In this document: piece after piece, positions 1 through 14,614 of the stretch
How positions within the stretch are numbered: the stretch's first letter is position 1
Layout of the letters: each line of letters opens with the position of its first letter
Assembly: GCF_008369405.1 (NCBI RefSeq)
Contig: NZ_VSJJ01000003.1
Location: 93,387-157,386 of the forward strand
Direction of reading: 5' to 3'
Source: Streptococcus cristatus
GTDB taxonomy: Bacteria > Bacillota > Bacilli > Lactobacillales > Streptococcaceae
Length of the DNA stretch: 64,000 nucleotides
Notes under the pieces: model-generated
Databases searched by the model: none
Seen by the model: the letters and a program-made list of their open reading frames with translations, nothing else
Told to the model about the DNA's origin: nothing
Program-made: the position numbers and the translations under genes

Positions 1-1
1 C

Positions 2-133
2 TATCACATGGCCATCCAAACCGTTCCAGCAGATGACGAGCATCCAGTAGATACCATTGCCCAAGTCTTCCAAAAAGGCTACAAACTCCATGACCGCATC
101 CTGAGACCAGCCATGGTAGTGGTATATAACTAG
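2..133 (+). CDS. grpE: GrpE, C-terminal 43 residues (5' truncated by window)
   Basis: The open frame entering from the left edge ends at a TAG and reads as the C-terminus of GrpE, the nucleotide-exchange factor of DnaK, including the typical streptococcal tail with [19 protein letters not shown] and a terminal PAMVVV stretch. Its position just upstream of dnaK and dnaJ fits the HrcA-controlled hrcA-grpE-dnaK-dnaJ order of Firmicutes; hrcA and the expected CIRCE operator would lie outside the window. Only the dimeric beta-domain end is visible, so nothing can be said about the start or the coiled coil. Confidence 0.93.
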   Translation, partial: YHMAIQTVPADDEHPVDTIAQVFQKGYKLHDRILRPAMVVVYN

Positions 134-143
134 GAGGTAAGAT

Positions 144-371
144 ATGTTAGATATTTTTGAAAAAAATAAGAAGCAGAATGAAGAATATCGTAAGACTGCA
201 CAACGTTATTATCAAGGAGAGAATACCTGTGATGAATGCGGTGGCAGTGTGAATGTCTCTGTGTATATGGACGATTATCCTAATAGAGATGATGAATGGC
301 TGTCTTGTCCTCACTGTGGGCATAAGGCTTACATTAGGACAAGTGGGATTGCTAAAGCAGAAAAAGGGTAG
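144..371 (+). CDS. Small zinc-ribbon-like hypothetical protein (75 aa)
   Basis: A 75-residue protein that starts 10 nt after the grpE stop with an excellent SD (AGGAGGT, 7 nt before ATG), so it is probably translated from the grpE message. It has a charged N-terminal half (lysine/glutamate-rich helix) and then two Cys pairs, CDECGG near residue 29 and CPHCG near residue 55, which look like a single zinc ribbon or rubredoxin-like knuckle. I do not recognise a named family and assign no function. Its location between grpE and dnaK suggests heat-shock co-expression, but that is inference. Confidence 0.7.
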   Translation: MLDIFEKNKKQNEEYRKTAQRYYQGENTCDECGGSVNVSVYMDDYPNRDDEWLSCPHCGHKAYIRTSGIAKAEKG

Positions 372-459
372 TTTCTCTTGTCCGAAACGACAATAAACTA
401 TGAAAGAAAGATAAAAAAGTAGTTCAGTTTTGCAATAGTGAGCGAAGCGAACTAAAGAC

Positions 460-572
460 GATACTCTTCGCCGTGGCGTTATTTGCGCAAACTTTGAGAT
501 CTTAGGCTCAAAGTTTAGTCAAAGAGATTGACGAGTCAAGCTCTGACGGCGCCGCCACCTAAGAAGAGTATC
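460..572. repeat. 113-bp palindromic element upstream of dnaK (MITE/BOX-like)
   Basis: The element has perfect 10-bp terminal inverted repeats (GATACTCTTC at 460-469, GAAGAGTATC at 563-572), a second inner inverted pair (GTGGCG 473-478, CGCCAC 553-558) and a central hairpin (AAACTTTGAG 489-498 with CTCAAAGTTT 507-516). The ATACTCTTC terminus resembles the start of pneumococcal BOX elements, but the interior does not match box A/B/C as I remember them. It occupies most of the 240-nt gap before dnaK and would fold into a large RNA structure in the operon transcript. Confidence 0.7.
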
Positions 573-599
573 AAAAAGAAAATAGAATATAAAATTTAA

Positions 600-2435
<1,836 letters not shown>

Positions 2436-2471
2436 GATGTTGAGGCGTTAAGAAAACGAAAGAAAAATAGG

Positions 2472-2516
2472 AAGCCATCGCCTTGTGCGATGCACAAAAG
2501 ATGGCTTATCTTTTTT
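2472..2516 (+). terminator. Terminator after dnaK
   Basis: An 8-bp stem (AAGCCATC with GATGGCTT) is followed by TATCTTTTTT, about 35 nt after the dnaK stop. The loop holds a further GTGC...GCAC pairing. It probably attenuates transcription from dnaK into the downstream gene and dnaJ. Confidence 0.65.
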
Positions 2517-2613
2517 CCGAAGTTTTTAGCCGAAACTCAGTTAAGCCTAACTCGTTAAGAATGACGAATTACTAAGGTACTTTGTCTAAATGTAATAATG
2601 ATAGGAAGAAATC

Positions 2614-2642
2614 CAGAGGTTGCAACCCAGCCTCTGTTTTTC
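2614..2642 (+). terminator. Second hairpin with T-run before the inserted gene
   Basis: The stem CAGAGG/CCTCTG flanks an 11-nt loop and is followed directly by TTTTT. It lies 24 nt before the next start codon, so with the first hairpin it could partly insulate the inserted gene and dnaJ from dnaK transcription. Confidence 0.5.
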
Positions 2643-2665
2643 GGTAAAATAGAGAGAATAATGTT

Positions 2666-3814
2666 ATGAAAAGAATCTTTCTTCTTTTTAGAAATCATTG
2701 GAAAATCCTTCTTTTTGAATTAGCTTTCATAGTGCTATACGTTGGTTTTTCTATTTGTATTGATAGGCATCCAATACAAAATGTTACGATATTGTCTATA
2801 ATATTTTCAGCTGAATTTTTTGTAGCAATGATAGTTGGTGTTGCTGCAGTCTATTCTTGGATACATCATAAGAAAATATCGGATTTAGAGATTACAGATG
2901 CAAAATATAACAGCGATTTACACTTATTACAAAATATAGATGAACTTTTAGAGGTATATAGAAATAAAGGTGAGGAACGAGCGATTGGTGTTGAATTACA
3001 AATTTTTCTAGAAAGTTTGGAGGAAACATATAAAAATAAAGATATGTCAGAGCCAAGAAATAAATTTTTAGATATCTATTATCGTTTTCTAAGTGATAAA
3101 ACTAGTCCAGACCAAGATAATCTGGATGAGGATGTTTATCAAGAAGATAGAGAAAATGATAAAAAAGTTTTGAATACACAAGATAGTTCTTCAGCTATTT
3201 CTCATGGTTTTCTAAGCGATAAAACTAGTCCAGATCAAGACAATCTGGATGAGAATGTTTATCAAGAAGATAAAGAAAATGATAGAAAAGTCTCGAAAAC
3301 ACAAGATAATTCTTCAGCTGTTTCTTATGGTTTTCTAAGTGATAAAAATAGTCCAGATCAAGATAATTTGGGTGAGAACGTTTATCAGGAAGGTAGAAAA
3401 AGTACTGATGTTCAAGAAACTATTGAAGATAGTCCAATAGGGGATATCAAAACAGAAATTGCTAAAGAACAAAGAGTTGATAAAAAGAATATTCGATATA
3501 GTAAAAATTATGAAAATGACGCTAAGAGAGATAATCTAAAATGGACTACTTGGTTCACTCTTTCGGAAAATACTATTGATAATTTGAGAGACGAAGATAG
3601 ACAAATTTTTATAACAAATGTTAATGGGAAAGATATAAAGTTCCAAATTTTAGGGAAGGATTTGAAAGCTATTATTAAACAAGGTAAACCTCGTAAACAT
3701 AAGCGTGCAGGCAGAGCCATCTATGATCTTTTCTTTGGACAAGATGAAAATGGAAATTTTGTCGAAGGAAGGCATAAGATTGATTTGCAGAAATATAATA
3801 TTGAAATATTGTAA
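2666..3814 (+). CDS. Two-TM membrane protein with 41-residue tandem repeats, inserted between dnaK and dnaJ
   Basis: A 382-residue protein of no family I recognise. Two hydrophobic helices (about residues 13-32 and 40-66) form an N-terminal hairpin anchor. A charged helical stretch follows, then 2.7 copies of a 41-residue acidic repeat (core FLSDKTSPDQDNLDE.VYQED; residues about 140-250). The last ~90 residues look globular (WTTWFTLSENTIDNLRDEDR onward; GKDIKFQILGKDLKAI). The start ATG has no strong SD (AGAGAG upstream). The gene is clearly more AT-rich than dnaK and dnaJ, and hrcA operons normally run dnaK-dnaJ directly, so it looks acquired. Only 18 nt separate it from dnaJ. With the helical hairpin in the membrane, the repeats and C-terminus are probably cytoplasmic. 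Confidence 0.8.
   Translation: MKRIFLLFRNHWKILLFELAFIVLYVGFSICIDRHPIQNVTILSIIFSAEFFVAMIVGVAAVYSWIHHKKISDLEITDAKYNSDLHLLQNIDELLEVYRNKGEERAIGVELQIFLESLEETYKNKDMSEPRNKFLDIYYRFLSDKTSPDQDNLDEDVYQEDRENDKKVLNTQDSSSAISHGFLSDKTSPDQDNLDENVYQEDKENDRKVSKTQDNSSAVSYGFLSDKNSPDQDNLGENVYQEGRKSTDVQETIEDSPIGDIKTEIAKEQRVDKKNIRYSKNYENDAKRDNLKWTTWFTLSENTIDNLRDEDRQIFITNVNGKDIKFQILGKDLKAIIKQGKPRKHKRAGRAIYDLFFGQDENGNFVEGRHKIDLQKYNIEIL
3084..3415 (+). repeat. Tandem 123-bp coding repeat, about 2.7 copies
   Basis: Copies begin at 3084, 3207 and 3330 (GTTTTCTAAG...), an exact 123-nt period that keeps the frame, giving a 41-residue repeat. The first two copies are nearly identical; the third diverges after the TATCAGGAAGG segment. 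In-frame period and high identity suggest recent expansion and possible copy-number variation between strains. Confidence 0.9.
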
Positions 3815-3832
3815 GAAGTAAGGTATTAAATC

Positions 3833-4966
3833 ATGAACAATACAGAATTTTATGATCGTTTAGGTGTCTCTAAGAATGCTTCTCAGGATGAGATTAAGAG
3901 AGCCTATCGGAAATTATCTAAAAAATATCACCCAGATATCAATAAAGAGCCTGGGGCGGAAGATAAATATAAGGAAGTCCAGGAGGCTTATGAAACGCTG
4001 AGCGATGAGCAAAAGCGGGCTGCCTATGACCAATACGGCGCAGCGGGTGCCAATGGTGGCTTTGGCGGCGGTGCAGGCGGTTTCGGAGGCTTTGATGGCT
4101 CTGGTTTTGGTGGCTTCGAAGATATCTTTTCTAGCTTCTTTGGCGGTGGCGCGACTCGTAATCCAAACGCTCCGCGTCAAGGAGACGATCTCCAGTATCG
4201 GGTAAATCTCCGCTTTGAAGAAGCTATTTTCGGTACAGAAAAAGAAGTTAAATACAATCGTGAAGCTAGCTGTCGGACTTGTCATGGTTCAGGTGCTAAG
4301 CCAGGAACTAGCCCAGTAACTTGTGGCCGCTGTCACGGCTCTGGTGTTATTAACGTCGATACTCAGACACCACTAGGTATGATGCGTCGTCAAGTAACAT
4401 GTGATGTCTGTCACGGTCGCGGACAAGAAATCAAAAGTCCATGTGAAACCTGCCATGGAACAGGACACGAAAAGCAAGCGCATAGCGTTCATGTAAAAAT
4501 TCCAGCTGGTGTAGAAACAGGTCAACGAGTTCGCTTGGCGGGTCAAGGTGAGGCAGGCTTTAATGGCGGTCCTTACGGCGACTTGTATGTAGTGGTGAAC
4601 GTTGAGCCAAGCGATAAATTTGAACGTGACGGTTCTACCATTTACTACAAGCTCAACCTCAACTTTGTGCAAGCAGCTCTGGGCGACAGTGTGGAAATCC
4701 CAACTGTCCATGGAAATGTTGAATTGACAATCCCAGAAGGAACCCAGACGGGCAAGCGTTTCCGTCTGCGTGGTAAGGGAGCACCAAATCTACGCGATGG
4801 AAGTGTAGGTGACCAATATGTCACTGTCAATGTCGTAACGCCAACAGGCCTCAATGACCGTCAAAAGGCGGCTCTTAAGGATTTTGCAGCGGCTGGAGAC
4901 ATCACAGTGAGCCCTAAAAAGAAAGGCTTCTTTGATAAGATGAAAGATGTCTTTGAAGGAGAATAA
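3833..4966 (+). CDS. dnaJ: Chaperone DnaJ (Hsp40)
   Basis: A 377-residue type I Hsp40 that delivers substrates to DnaK and stimulates its ATPase. It has an N-terminal J domain with the HPD motif ([10 protein letters not shown], about residue 31), a Gly/Phe-rich linker ([20 protein letters not shown], about residues 75-100), four CxxCxGxG zinc-binding repeats ([32 protein letters not shown], about residues 148-210), and the C-terminal peptide-binding domains. Full length and intact. It sits 18 nt after the inserted membrane-protein gene, so its expression may depend on read-through past the two hairpins after dnaK. Confidence 0.99.
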   Translation: MNNTEFYDRLGVSKNASQDEIKRAYRKLSKKYHPDINKEPGAEDKYKEVQEAYETLSDEQKRAAYDQYGAAGANGGFGGGAGGFGGFDGSGFGGFEDIFSSFFGGGATRNPNAPRQGDDLQYRVNLRFEEAIFGTEKEVKYNREASCRTCHGSGAKPGTSPVTCGRCHGSGVINVDTQTPLGMMRRQVTCDVCHGRGQEIKSPCETCHGTGHEKQAHSVHVKIPAGVETGQRVRLAGQGEAGFNGGPYGDLYVVVNVEPSDKFERDGSTIYYKLNLNFVQAALGDSVEIPTVHGNVELTIPEGTQTGKRFRLRGKGAPNLRDGSVGDQYVTVNVVTPTGLNDRQKAALKDFAAAGDITVSPKKKGFFDKMKDVFEGE

Positions 4967-4973
4967 AGAAGGA

Positions 4974-4998
4974 AAAGAGAGACTATCTCTCTTTTTTT
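4974..4998 (+). terminator. Terminator after dnaJ
   Basis: A short AGAGAGA/TCTCTCT stem with a small loop is followed by seven T. It marks the end of the heat-shock cluster. A further small AGAGAT/ATCTCT hairpin follows at about 5011-5025. Confidence 0.7.
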
Positions 4999-5048
4999 GT
5001 ACTATTTTTAGAGATTTAATCTCTATTTATAGGACAAGATAGAATGAA

Positions 5049-5078
5049 TTGACAAGGCAAGCTCGTGCAAGGTAGAAT
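5049..5078 (+). promoter_or_regulatory. Sigma-A promoter of the GH85 enzyme gene
   Basis: A consensus TTGACA (5049-5054) and a TAGAAT (5073-5078) are separated by 18 nt. The predicted transcription start is near 5085, giving a leader of about 115 nt. Confidence 0.75.
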
Positions 5079-5112
5079 GATTTTAAGTGAATCTTTCTTT
5101 TTTTATGCAAAA

Positions 5113-5127
5113 ATGTAAGCGATTACC
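5113..5127 (+). promoter_or_regulatory. cre site (CcpA operator) in the GH85 gene leader
   Basis: ATGTAAGCGATTACC fits the cre consensus WTGNAANCGNWNNCW at 14 of 15 positions. It lies roughly 30-45 nt downstream of the predicted start point, a position that blocks elongation or open-complex escape in other CcpA targets. Catabolite repression is therefore predicted. Confidence 0.65.
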
Positions 5128-5201
5128 TTTTGAAAGGAGCGACCAGGGAGGAGGCAGCAAGTGCACGAAAAAAGAAAAGAAGAGAAGGAGTTAAGGTAAA
5201 A

Positions 5202-8200
5202 ATGCAATTTGATAAGAAACAAAAATTTAGTATCCGTAAATTAAGTTTAGGTGTTTGTTCTGTTTTGGTAGGAATCGCGCTGTTTGGGGCTGGTCATGCA
5301 TTAGCAGAAGAAACTAGCTCAGCAGCATCACAAGCGACTACTAGCGTCCTTGCCAAGGAGGAAGCTCGGACGGAAGAGGCAGCTGAAGAGACGAAAGTCA
5401 GTGAAGCACCTGTCGAGGCGGTCCAAGGTCTAGCGACTGAAGCTGAAAAGCCAGCTCTTGCCTCTGATGCTCCAGTAGCTGAGAGCAAGGAAGTAGCAGC
5501 TAGCAACGAAAAAGAAGTCAAGGCAGAAACACCTGCCAGCAAAGAGACAAAAGTCGTAGAGGACTTACCAAGCCAAGAAGATAAAAAGCTCAAACCAAAA
5601 GAAATCAAGTTTGATACTTGGCAAGAATTGCTTGACTGGAAGCCGGGAGCTCGTGAAGATGACGAAATCAACCGAGCTAGCGTGCCTTTGGCTGAGCGTT
5701 ATCAGGGACACCAAATCAACCAACAAGCCAATCCAGAGGCGAAAGTACAGGCTCTGTCCAATATGAACTCTAAAGCCAAGGACCATGCTTCCAGTGGTGG
5801 CGAGGAGTTTAAGGCCTATGCTTTCGATTACTGGCAATATCTACATTCCATGGTGTACTGGGATGGTTTAGTTCCGACACCAGATGTCATTGATGCGGCT
5901 CATAGAAATGGTGTACCAATCTACGGAACCCTCTTCTTCAATTGGTCGTCAAGTGCTAAGGATCAAGAACGTTTTGCAGAAGCCTTGAAAGAAGATTCTG
6001 AAGGTTCAAAGACCTTCCCAATTGCCCGTAAATTAGTCGAGTTGGCTAAATATTATGGCTATGATGGCTACTTTATCAACCAGGAAACGACAGGTAGCCA
6101 AGTAGAGCCACTCGGTCCCAAAATGCGTGACTTCTTGCTCTATACTAAAGAATATGCACGTTCTTTGAATTACCCTGTTAAATATTCTTGGTATGATGCC
6201 ATGACCTACGAATATGGTCGCTACCATGAAAATGCCCTTGGCGAATATAATTATCAGTTTATGCAGCCTAAAAATGGAGAAAATCCAGTGGACACCTTCT
6301 TTGCCAATTTTAACTGGGGCAAGGCAGAGACAGACTATTCCATCAGTACGGCAAAATGGATCAAACGGGATCCTTACGATGTTTTGGCGGGAATAGAGCT
6401 GCAAAAAGGTGGTTCTTACAAGACAAATGTGGACTGGGATGCAATTTTGGACGAAAATGGCAAACTTCGTTTGTCTTTGGGTCTGTATGCGCCTGATACG
6501 ATTACCGGTTTAGGTAAGACAGGTGAGGGCTATCATACTCATGAAAACTACTTCTGGACAGGCTTCCAAGGCGATCCTAGCAAGGGTAAACCAGCAGACC
6601 AATCTTGGTATGGGATGTCCAACTTGGTGGTTGATAAGACAGCTATCACCAAGCCTGATTTTAATACTTCCTTTAATACAGGACACGGAAAACGTTGGTT
6701 TGTAGACGGGAAAGTCTCAAAAGATGGCGAATGGAACTATCGTTCTGTGTCTGGATTCTTGCCGACTTGGCGCTGGTGGATTCGGCATGCGGAAGGCAGT
6801 GCACCGCTCAAAGGACGCTATGACTTTGACGAAGCGTATAACGGTGGAAATTCACTGGCTTTTGAGGGCGACTTGGCTGCAAATAGCAACCAGAATGTCA
6901 TGCTCTACTCGACCAAGATTCCAGTTAGCGACAAGACCAAGCTGACCTTGACCCATAAGGGTGGCCAAGGAACAAGCACTTGGGTAGCACTTGCGACTAA
7001 GCCAGACTATTCTGAGTACGAGTGGAAAGAGCTCAGTCCAAGCAAGGATTGGAAGACCGAGACCTTTGACTTATCTTCATTGGCTGGTAAAACGATTTAT
7101 GGTGTGAAAATGTACTTCGACCATGACCAGGATGTCAAGGACTATAAGTTTAACCTAGGCCAATTGTCCATTTATTCTAACCAAGAAAAACCAGCTGCAC
7201 CTTCAGATGTGGTGGTGAAAGCTAAACGTCTTCAAAATGCTCAGGAAGCAGAAGCTTTGTTGCAATTTAAAGGCAGTGCAGATGCGGATTACTACGAAAT
7301 CTACGAAAAAGACGGAGACCAATGGCGCCTAGTAACAGGAACCTCTAGCACATCGGCTTATTTGGCCAAGGTGAGTCGTTCAGCTAGTGCCAAGGGTAGC
7401 AAGCAAGAGTTGAAAGTCGTTGCAGTCGGAAAGAATGGCTTGCGTTCAGATGCTGGTACAGTTGACTTTGACTGGGGCATGCAGGTTTCTGATACAAGCT
7501 TGCCAAAACCTTTGGCAGAAAATGTGGTGTTGGGGGCAAAAGTGATTGGTACAACCTTCCCTGATGCGGATAGTAGCGAAGGTGTCGAAGGAATGCTGAA
7601 TGGTACTATTACAAGTCTGTCAGACAAGTGGTCTTCTGCCCAACTCAGTGGCACGGTAGATATTCGTTTGACTCAGCCTCGGACAGTGACTCGCTGGGTT
7701 ATGGAGCATGCTGGGGCAGGTGGAGAGTCTGTCGATGATGGCAAGATGAATACACGCGACTTTGACCTGTATTATAAAGATGAGGCAGGCGAGTGGAAAT
7801 TAGCCAAGGCCGTTCGTGGCAATAAAGACCATGTGTCAGATATTGTTTTGGATAAGCCAATTCGAGCACAAGACTGGCGTTTGGATGTCATTACAGCCGA
7901 CAATGGAACTCCGTGGCGGGCAATCCGAATCTACAACTGGAAGATGTATGAAAGCTTGGATACGGAAACAGTTAACGTGCCGATGAAAGATGCTGCTGCA
8001 CGTGTTCTTGGAAATGGACATGTCCAAGTAGGCTTCAAAGATGTTCCAGCTAAGACGACAGTATCCCTCTATGATAGCAGCGATGCGACAAAACCGATTG
8101 CAACTATGACGGCGGATAAAGATGGCAATCTCATCTTCAAACCACTTGCTTTTGCTAAACTCCCTAGCCTCTTGTATTACCGCTCACAAGTAGCTGGTAA

Positions 8201-9962
8201 AGATATTAGTAATGTACTAGCTATTGAAGTGCCTAAAGAAGACAAGGAAATTTCGAAGGTTGAGTTTGAAACAGCACCAGAAAGAAAAGTCTATCGTCAA
8301 GGAGATGCTCTGTCACTGAAAGGCGGTACAATTCGTGTCAGCTTTAAGGATGGTCAGCCAGACCAATTGGTTCAGCTTTCAAACAGTGGGGTGGAAGTGA
8401 CGGGCTACGATCCATCTAAGCTAGGAGAGCAGCATTTGCAACTGTCCTATCTGGGACAAAAACTGGATCAAGTGCTGACGGTCTTTGTCGTTAGTCATAG
8501 CGAAGCAGGCGAAAAGACTCCTGTAGGCCTAGAAGTAATCGAAAAACCTAAGACAGACTATATCGTGGGAGAAAGCCTTGAGACTACAGGAGGACGTTTC
8601 CGTCTGGTCTTTGATGATGAAACGACCGAAGAGCATACTTTTGATGAAGCAGGTGTGCAAGTTTCAGGCTATGATAGTTACAAAGAAGGCCGTCAAACCA
8701 TTTCGGTCAACTATCGTGGTGTGACGACAACGTACGATGTCTTTGTATCACCAAAACCAGCCTTGAACGATGAGTATCTGAAACAAAAGCTAGCAGAAAC
8801 AGCGGCTGTTCAAAACAAGGTCGACTTCAGCTTTGCGACTCCAGAAGTCAAAGAAGCCTTGCTCAAGGAAATTGCATCTGCTGAGCAGATTCTAAAAGAT
8901 CACGATACAAGCACACAAGACCAAGTCGATGAAAGTCTAGCAAAACTGACTCAGGCATTTAAGGCTCTGGATGGACGCAAGAATTTTGCGGATAAGACGG
9001 CTGAATTGGATACTTTGAGCAAAGAAGCGCAGACCTTGCTCGAACAAAAACCAAACCATCCTTCAGGCGATGCCCTCCTCAGCTTGTTAAACAAGAATAA
9101 AGACTTATTGGCTTCAGCTGAAGTGACACCAGACTCGCTTGAAACTGCCAAAGCCTCTCTGCAAGCCCTCATTGTCCAGCTTCAGGAAGATAAGCCAGCT
9201 GTATTTGTAGATGAATCTACAGGTGTGGAAGTTCAATTCTCAAACAAGGAGTCAACTCCAATCAAGGGCTTGAAAGTAGCAGTTGTTGAGCCAAATGCTG
9301 CTGAAAAAGAAGCCTTGGGTGGTAGACTTGGTAAGGTTTATGATGTGGCAGGAGTGGACAAAGATGGGCACGATGTTGCCACTCAGCACACTAGTTTGGT
9401 TAAAATCCCTGTAGAAGCCGGCAAGGAAGTCGAGCAAGTTCTCTCCTTCGTAGATAATCAGCCAGGCCAGCCTCTAGACTTTGAACGTATCGGTGATACA
9501 GTTGTCTTTACAGCGTCTCACCTTGCTCACTATGCTTTGATTTACAAGGTTGAAAAGAGTGATTTGCCAGGACAAGATAATCCAGCAGAAACTCCGAAAC
9601 CAAGTCAGCCACAGTTACCAGAAACTAATCAGCCGGCAGGGGAAAATGAACCAGCAACTGAAGGACAAAAACCAGAGTTAGGTCAGACAAAACCAAGTGT
9701 TGAAGTCGAAAAACCAGAGCTGGGTCAAGCTAAACCAAGCGATGAAGCTGAAAAATTTGAAAGAGGTCAGAAAGCGCAAGAGCCACTGGCACATTCTAAG
9801 GAATCAGTCTTGACAACAGTTTTACCAGAGCAGGCAGAGGCTCCTAAGGCAGCTCAACTGCCGAAGACAGGTACATCTACTAGCCTTTTGGCTGCTACAT
9901 CAGGACTTTTAGCACTCGTTGCTAGCTGGCTTCTATTCACACGAAAAAAAGAGAACCAATAA
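5202..9962 (+). CDS. endoD: Cell-wall-anchored endo-beta-N-acetylglucosaminidase (GH85, EndoD-like)
   Basis: A 1586-residue surface enzyme expected to cleave the GlcNAc-beta-1,4-GlcNAc core of N-glycans. It has a YSIRK-type signal (FSIRKLSLGVCSVLVG, residues 10-25) and a low-complexity Ala/Glu region. The GH85 domain (about 140-520) contains DYWQYLHSMVYWDG and GYDGYFINQETTG, where Asn293 and Glu295 correspond to the catalytic N/E pair of GH85. Beta-sandwich modules follow, including an F5/8-like region (about 765-920) and two bacterial Ig-like repeats (about 1020-1185), then a helical FIVAR-like region. The tail holds an LPKTG sorting motif at 1553, a membrane segment and RKKE. The ATG at 5202 has AAGGAG upstream; an earlier in-frame ATG at 5130 would precede the signal peptide with a charged extension. 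StrH, encoded next, trims the antennae. Confidence 0.95.
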   Translation: MQFDKKQKFSIRKLSLGVCSVLVGIALFGAGHALAEETSSAASQATTSVLAKEEARTEEAAEETKVSEAPVEAVQGLATEAEKPALASDAPVAESKEVAASNEKEVKAETPASKETKVVEDLPSQEDKKLKPKEIKFDTWQELLDWKPGAREDDEINRASVPLAERYQGHQINQQANPEAKVQALSNMNSKAKDHASSGGEEFKAYAFDYWQYLHSMVYWDGLVPTPDVIDAAHRNGVPIYGTLFFNWSSSAKDQERFAEALKEDSEGSKTFPIARKLVELAKYYGYDGYFINQETTGSQVEPLGPKMRDFLLYTKEYARSLNYPVKYSWYDAMTYEYGRYHENALGEYNYQFMQPKNGENPVDTFFANFNWGKAETDYSISTAKWIKRDPYDVLAGIELQKGGSYKTNVDWDAILDENGKLRLSLGLYAPDTITGLGKTGEGYHTHENYFWTGFQGDPSKGKPADQSWYGMSNLVVDKTAITKPDFNTSFNTGHGKRWFVDGKVSKDGEWNYRSVSGFLPTWRWWIRHAEGSAPLKGRYDFDEAYNGGNSLAFEGDLAANSNQNVMLYSTKIPVSDKTKLTLTHKGGQGTSTWVALATKPDYSEYEWKELSPSKDWKTETFDLSSLAGKTIYGVKMYFDHDQDVKDYKFNLGQLSIYSNQEKPAAPSDVVVKAKRLQNAQEAEALLQFKGSADADYYEIYEKDGDQWRLVTGTSSTSAYLAKVSRSASAKGSKQELKVVAVGKNGLRSDAGTVDFDWGMQVSDTSLPKPLAENVVLGAKVIGTTFPDADSSEGVEGMLNGTITSLSDKWSSAQLSGTVDIRLTQPRTVTRWVMEHAGAGGESVDDGKMNTRDFDLYYKDEAGEWKLAKAVRGNKDHVSDIVLDKPIRAQDWRLDVITADNGTPWRAIRIYNWKMYESLDTETVNVPMKDAAARVLGNGHVQVGFKDVPAKTTVSLYDSSDATKPIATMTADKDGNLIFKPLAFAKLPSLLYYRSQVAGKDISNVLAIEVPKEDKEISKVEFETAPERKVYRQGDALSLKGGTIRVSFKDGQPDQLVQLSNSGVEVTGYDPSKLGEQHLQLSYLGQKLDQVLTVFVVSHSEAGEKTPVGLEVIEKPKTDYIVGESLETTGGRFRLVFDDETTEEHTFDEAGVQVSGYDSYKEGRQTISVNYRGVTTTYDVFVSPKPALNDEYLKQKLAETAAVQNKVDFSFATPEVKEALLKEIASAEQILKDHDTSTQDQVDESLAKLTQAFKALDGRKNFADKTAELDTLSKEAQTLLEQKPNHPSGDALLSLLNKNKDLLASAEVTPDSLETAKASLQALIVQLQEDKPAVFVDESTGVEVQFSNKESTPIKGLKVAVVEPNAAEKEALGGRLGKVYDVAGVDKDGHDVATQHTSLVKIPVEAGKEVEQVLSFVDNQPGQPLDFERIGDTVVFTASHLAHYALIYKVEKSDLPGQDNPAETPKPSQPQLPETNQPAGENEPATEGQKPELGQTKPSVEVEKPELGQAKPSDEAEKFERGQKAQEPLAHSKESVLTTVLPEQAEAPKAAQLPKTGTSTSLLAATSGLLALVASWLLFTRKKENQ

Positions 9963-10094
9963 TTTAACGCTTTTGTCCAGTTTAGAAAAGTAAGCTAGAC
10001 AAATCGTTAATCTTAGATTAAGTTAAATGCTCTTGCCCTGAAAGGCAGCTAGAATTTCCTCTCAGCAGCAGTAGGACAATTTAATCAAAAACTT

Positions 10095-10125
10095 GGAGGA
10101 GACTATTTAGTCTTCTCTTTTTTTA
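10095..10125 (+). terminator. Terminator after the GH85 gene
   Basis: The stem GAGGAGACTA/TAGTCTTCTC with a tiny loop is followed by a T-run. It ends the GH85 transcript and separates it from the next glycosidase, which has its own promoter. The rest of the 9963-10287 gap shows no gene. Confidence 0.75.
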
Positions 10126-10287
10126 TTTTGGTAGCTTAACTGGCTTGCCTCAGGCTTTCAAACGAGATGAATAGAGCAAAATGGCTCGATTGTTTTGACA
10201 TCTGCATTGTAACAATTCGCCTTATAAAAATATGGCTCTAGATTTAATCTATTTGTCATTTAACTATAGAATCTTGCGGAGACATTA

Positions 10288-13980
<3,693 letters not shown>

Positions 13981-14120
13981 TCCTTCTGACGGATTATCTA
14001 TGATCTACCATTCGGGCTTGGCGTGTTAAATAGCTGAGCCCGATTGTACTTGGTTTAGCAAGCAGGATTTCCCTATATCAGTGTAGGGAAATGCTATAAG
14101 GATTCTGAAAGTAGCAAGAA

Positions 14121-14525
14121 ATGACAGAATTTCGTGACTTTATCAAGCAAGTTTTCAAGGAGCAATATGAGGCTTCTTTTGGATCAGCTAGGCTTGAAGA
14201 ACTTGAGCCCAAGGATTATTATCTGACACGGGAAGAGGAAGGAAACTTAATCGCCTTGCTCCATGCCCAGCAGGTGTTGGAAAACATCCATATCAAGGCC
14301 TTAGTGGTAGATAAGGAACACCAGAAAAAGGGCTTGGGAGCTAGTCTGCTGGCAGAATTAGAAGAAAAAGCTACAGAAGCTGGAGTAACTAGCATTACCT
14401 TGTCCACCAAGTCTTATCAGGCCAAGGATTTTTACGTCAAGCAAGGCTATGAAATCTACGCCAGTCTGGAAGATGTTCCACAAAAAGGTGTGACTAAATA
14501 CCATTTCATCAAGTGGTTAAAGTGA
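14121..14525 (+). CDS. GNAT-family N-acetyltransferase
   Basis: A 134-residue GNAT fold. The acetyl-CoA-binding motif A is visible as ALVVDKEHQKKGLGASLLAE (about residues 60-79; Q/RxxGxG/A type) and the C-terminal part has DFYVKQGYEIYASLEDVPQKG, the usual beta-6/7 region. The substrate cannot be inferred; the gene follows strH after 140 nt, in which a stem ATTTCCCT/AGGGAAAT without a T-run (about 14068-14092) is the only visible structure. The SD is weak (GTAGCAAG). It is a single-gene unit before a strong bidirectional terminator. Confidence 0.85.
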   Translation: MTEFRDFIKQVFKEQYEASFGSARLEELEPKDYYLTREEEGNLIALLHAQQVLENIHIKALVVDKEHQKKGLGASLLAELEEKATEAGVTSITLSTKSYQAKDFYVKQGYEIYASLEDVPQKGVTKYHFIKWLK

Positions 14526-14576
14526 GCTATTCTCAAATAGATAGAAGTCAATTGGCAATCACCATTAAAGTTTACA

Positions 14577-14614
14577 AAAAACAAGCTTTGCTAGTCTAGC
14601 AAAGCTTGTTTTTT
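14577..14614. terminator. Bidirectional terminator between GNAT gene and rnjA
   Basis: A perfect stem AACAAGCTTTGCTA/TAGCAAAGCTTGTT with a 3-nt loop, with A-run on one side and T-run on the other. It serves the converging GNAT gene (plus) and rnjA (minus), overlapping the rnjA stop codon region. Confidence 0.9.

Noticed and set aside
10195..10228. TTGACA with TATAAA as the strH promoter
   Set aside because: The spacing is 22 nt, too long; the TTGATG-N17-TATAAT pair at 10288-10316 is much better.
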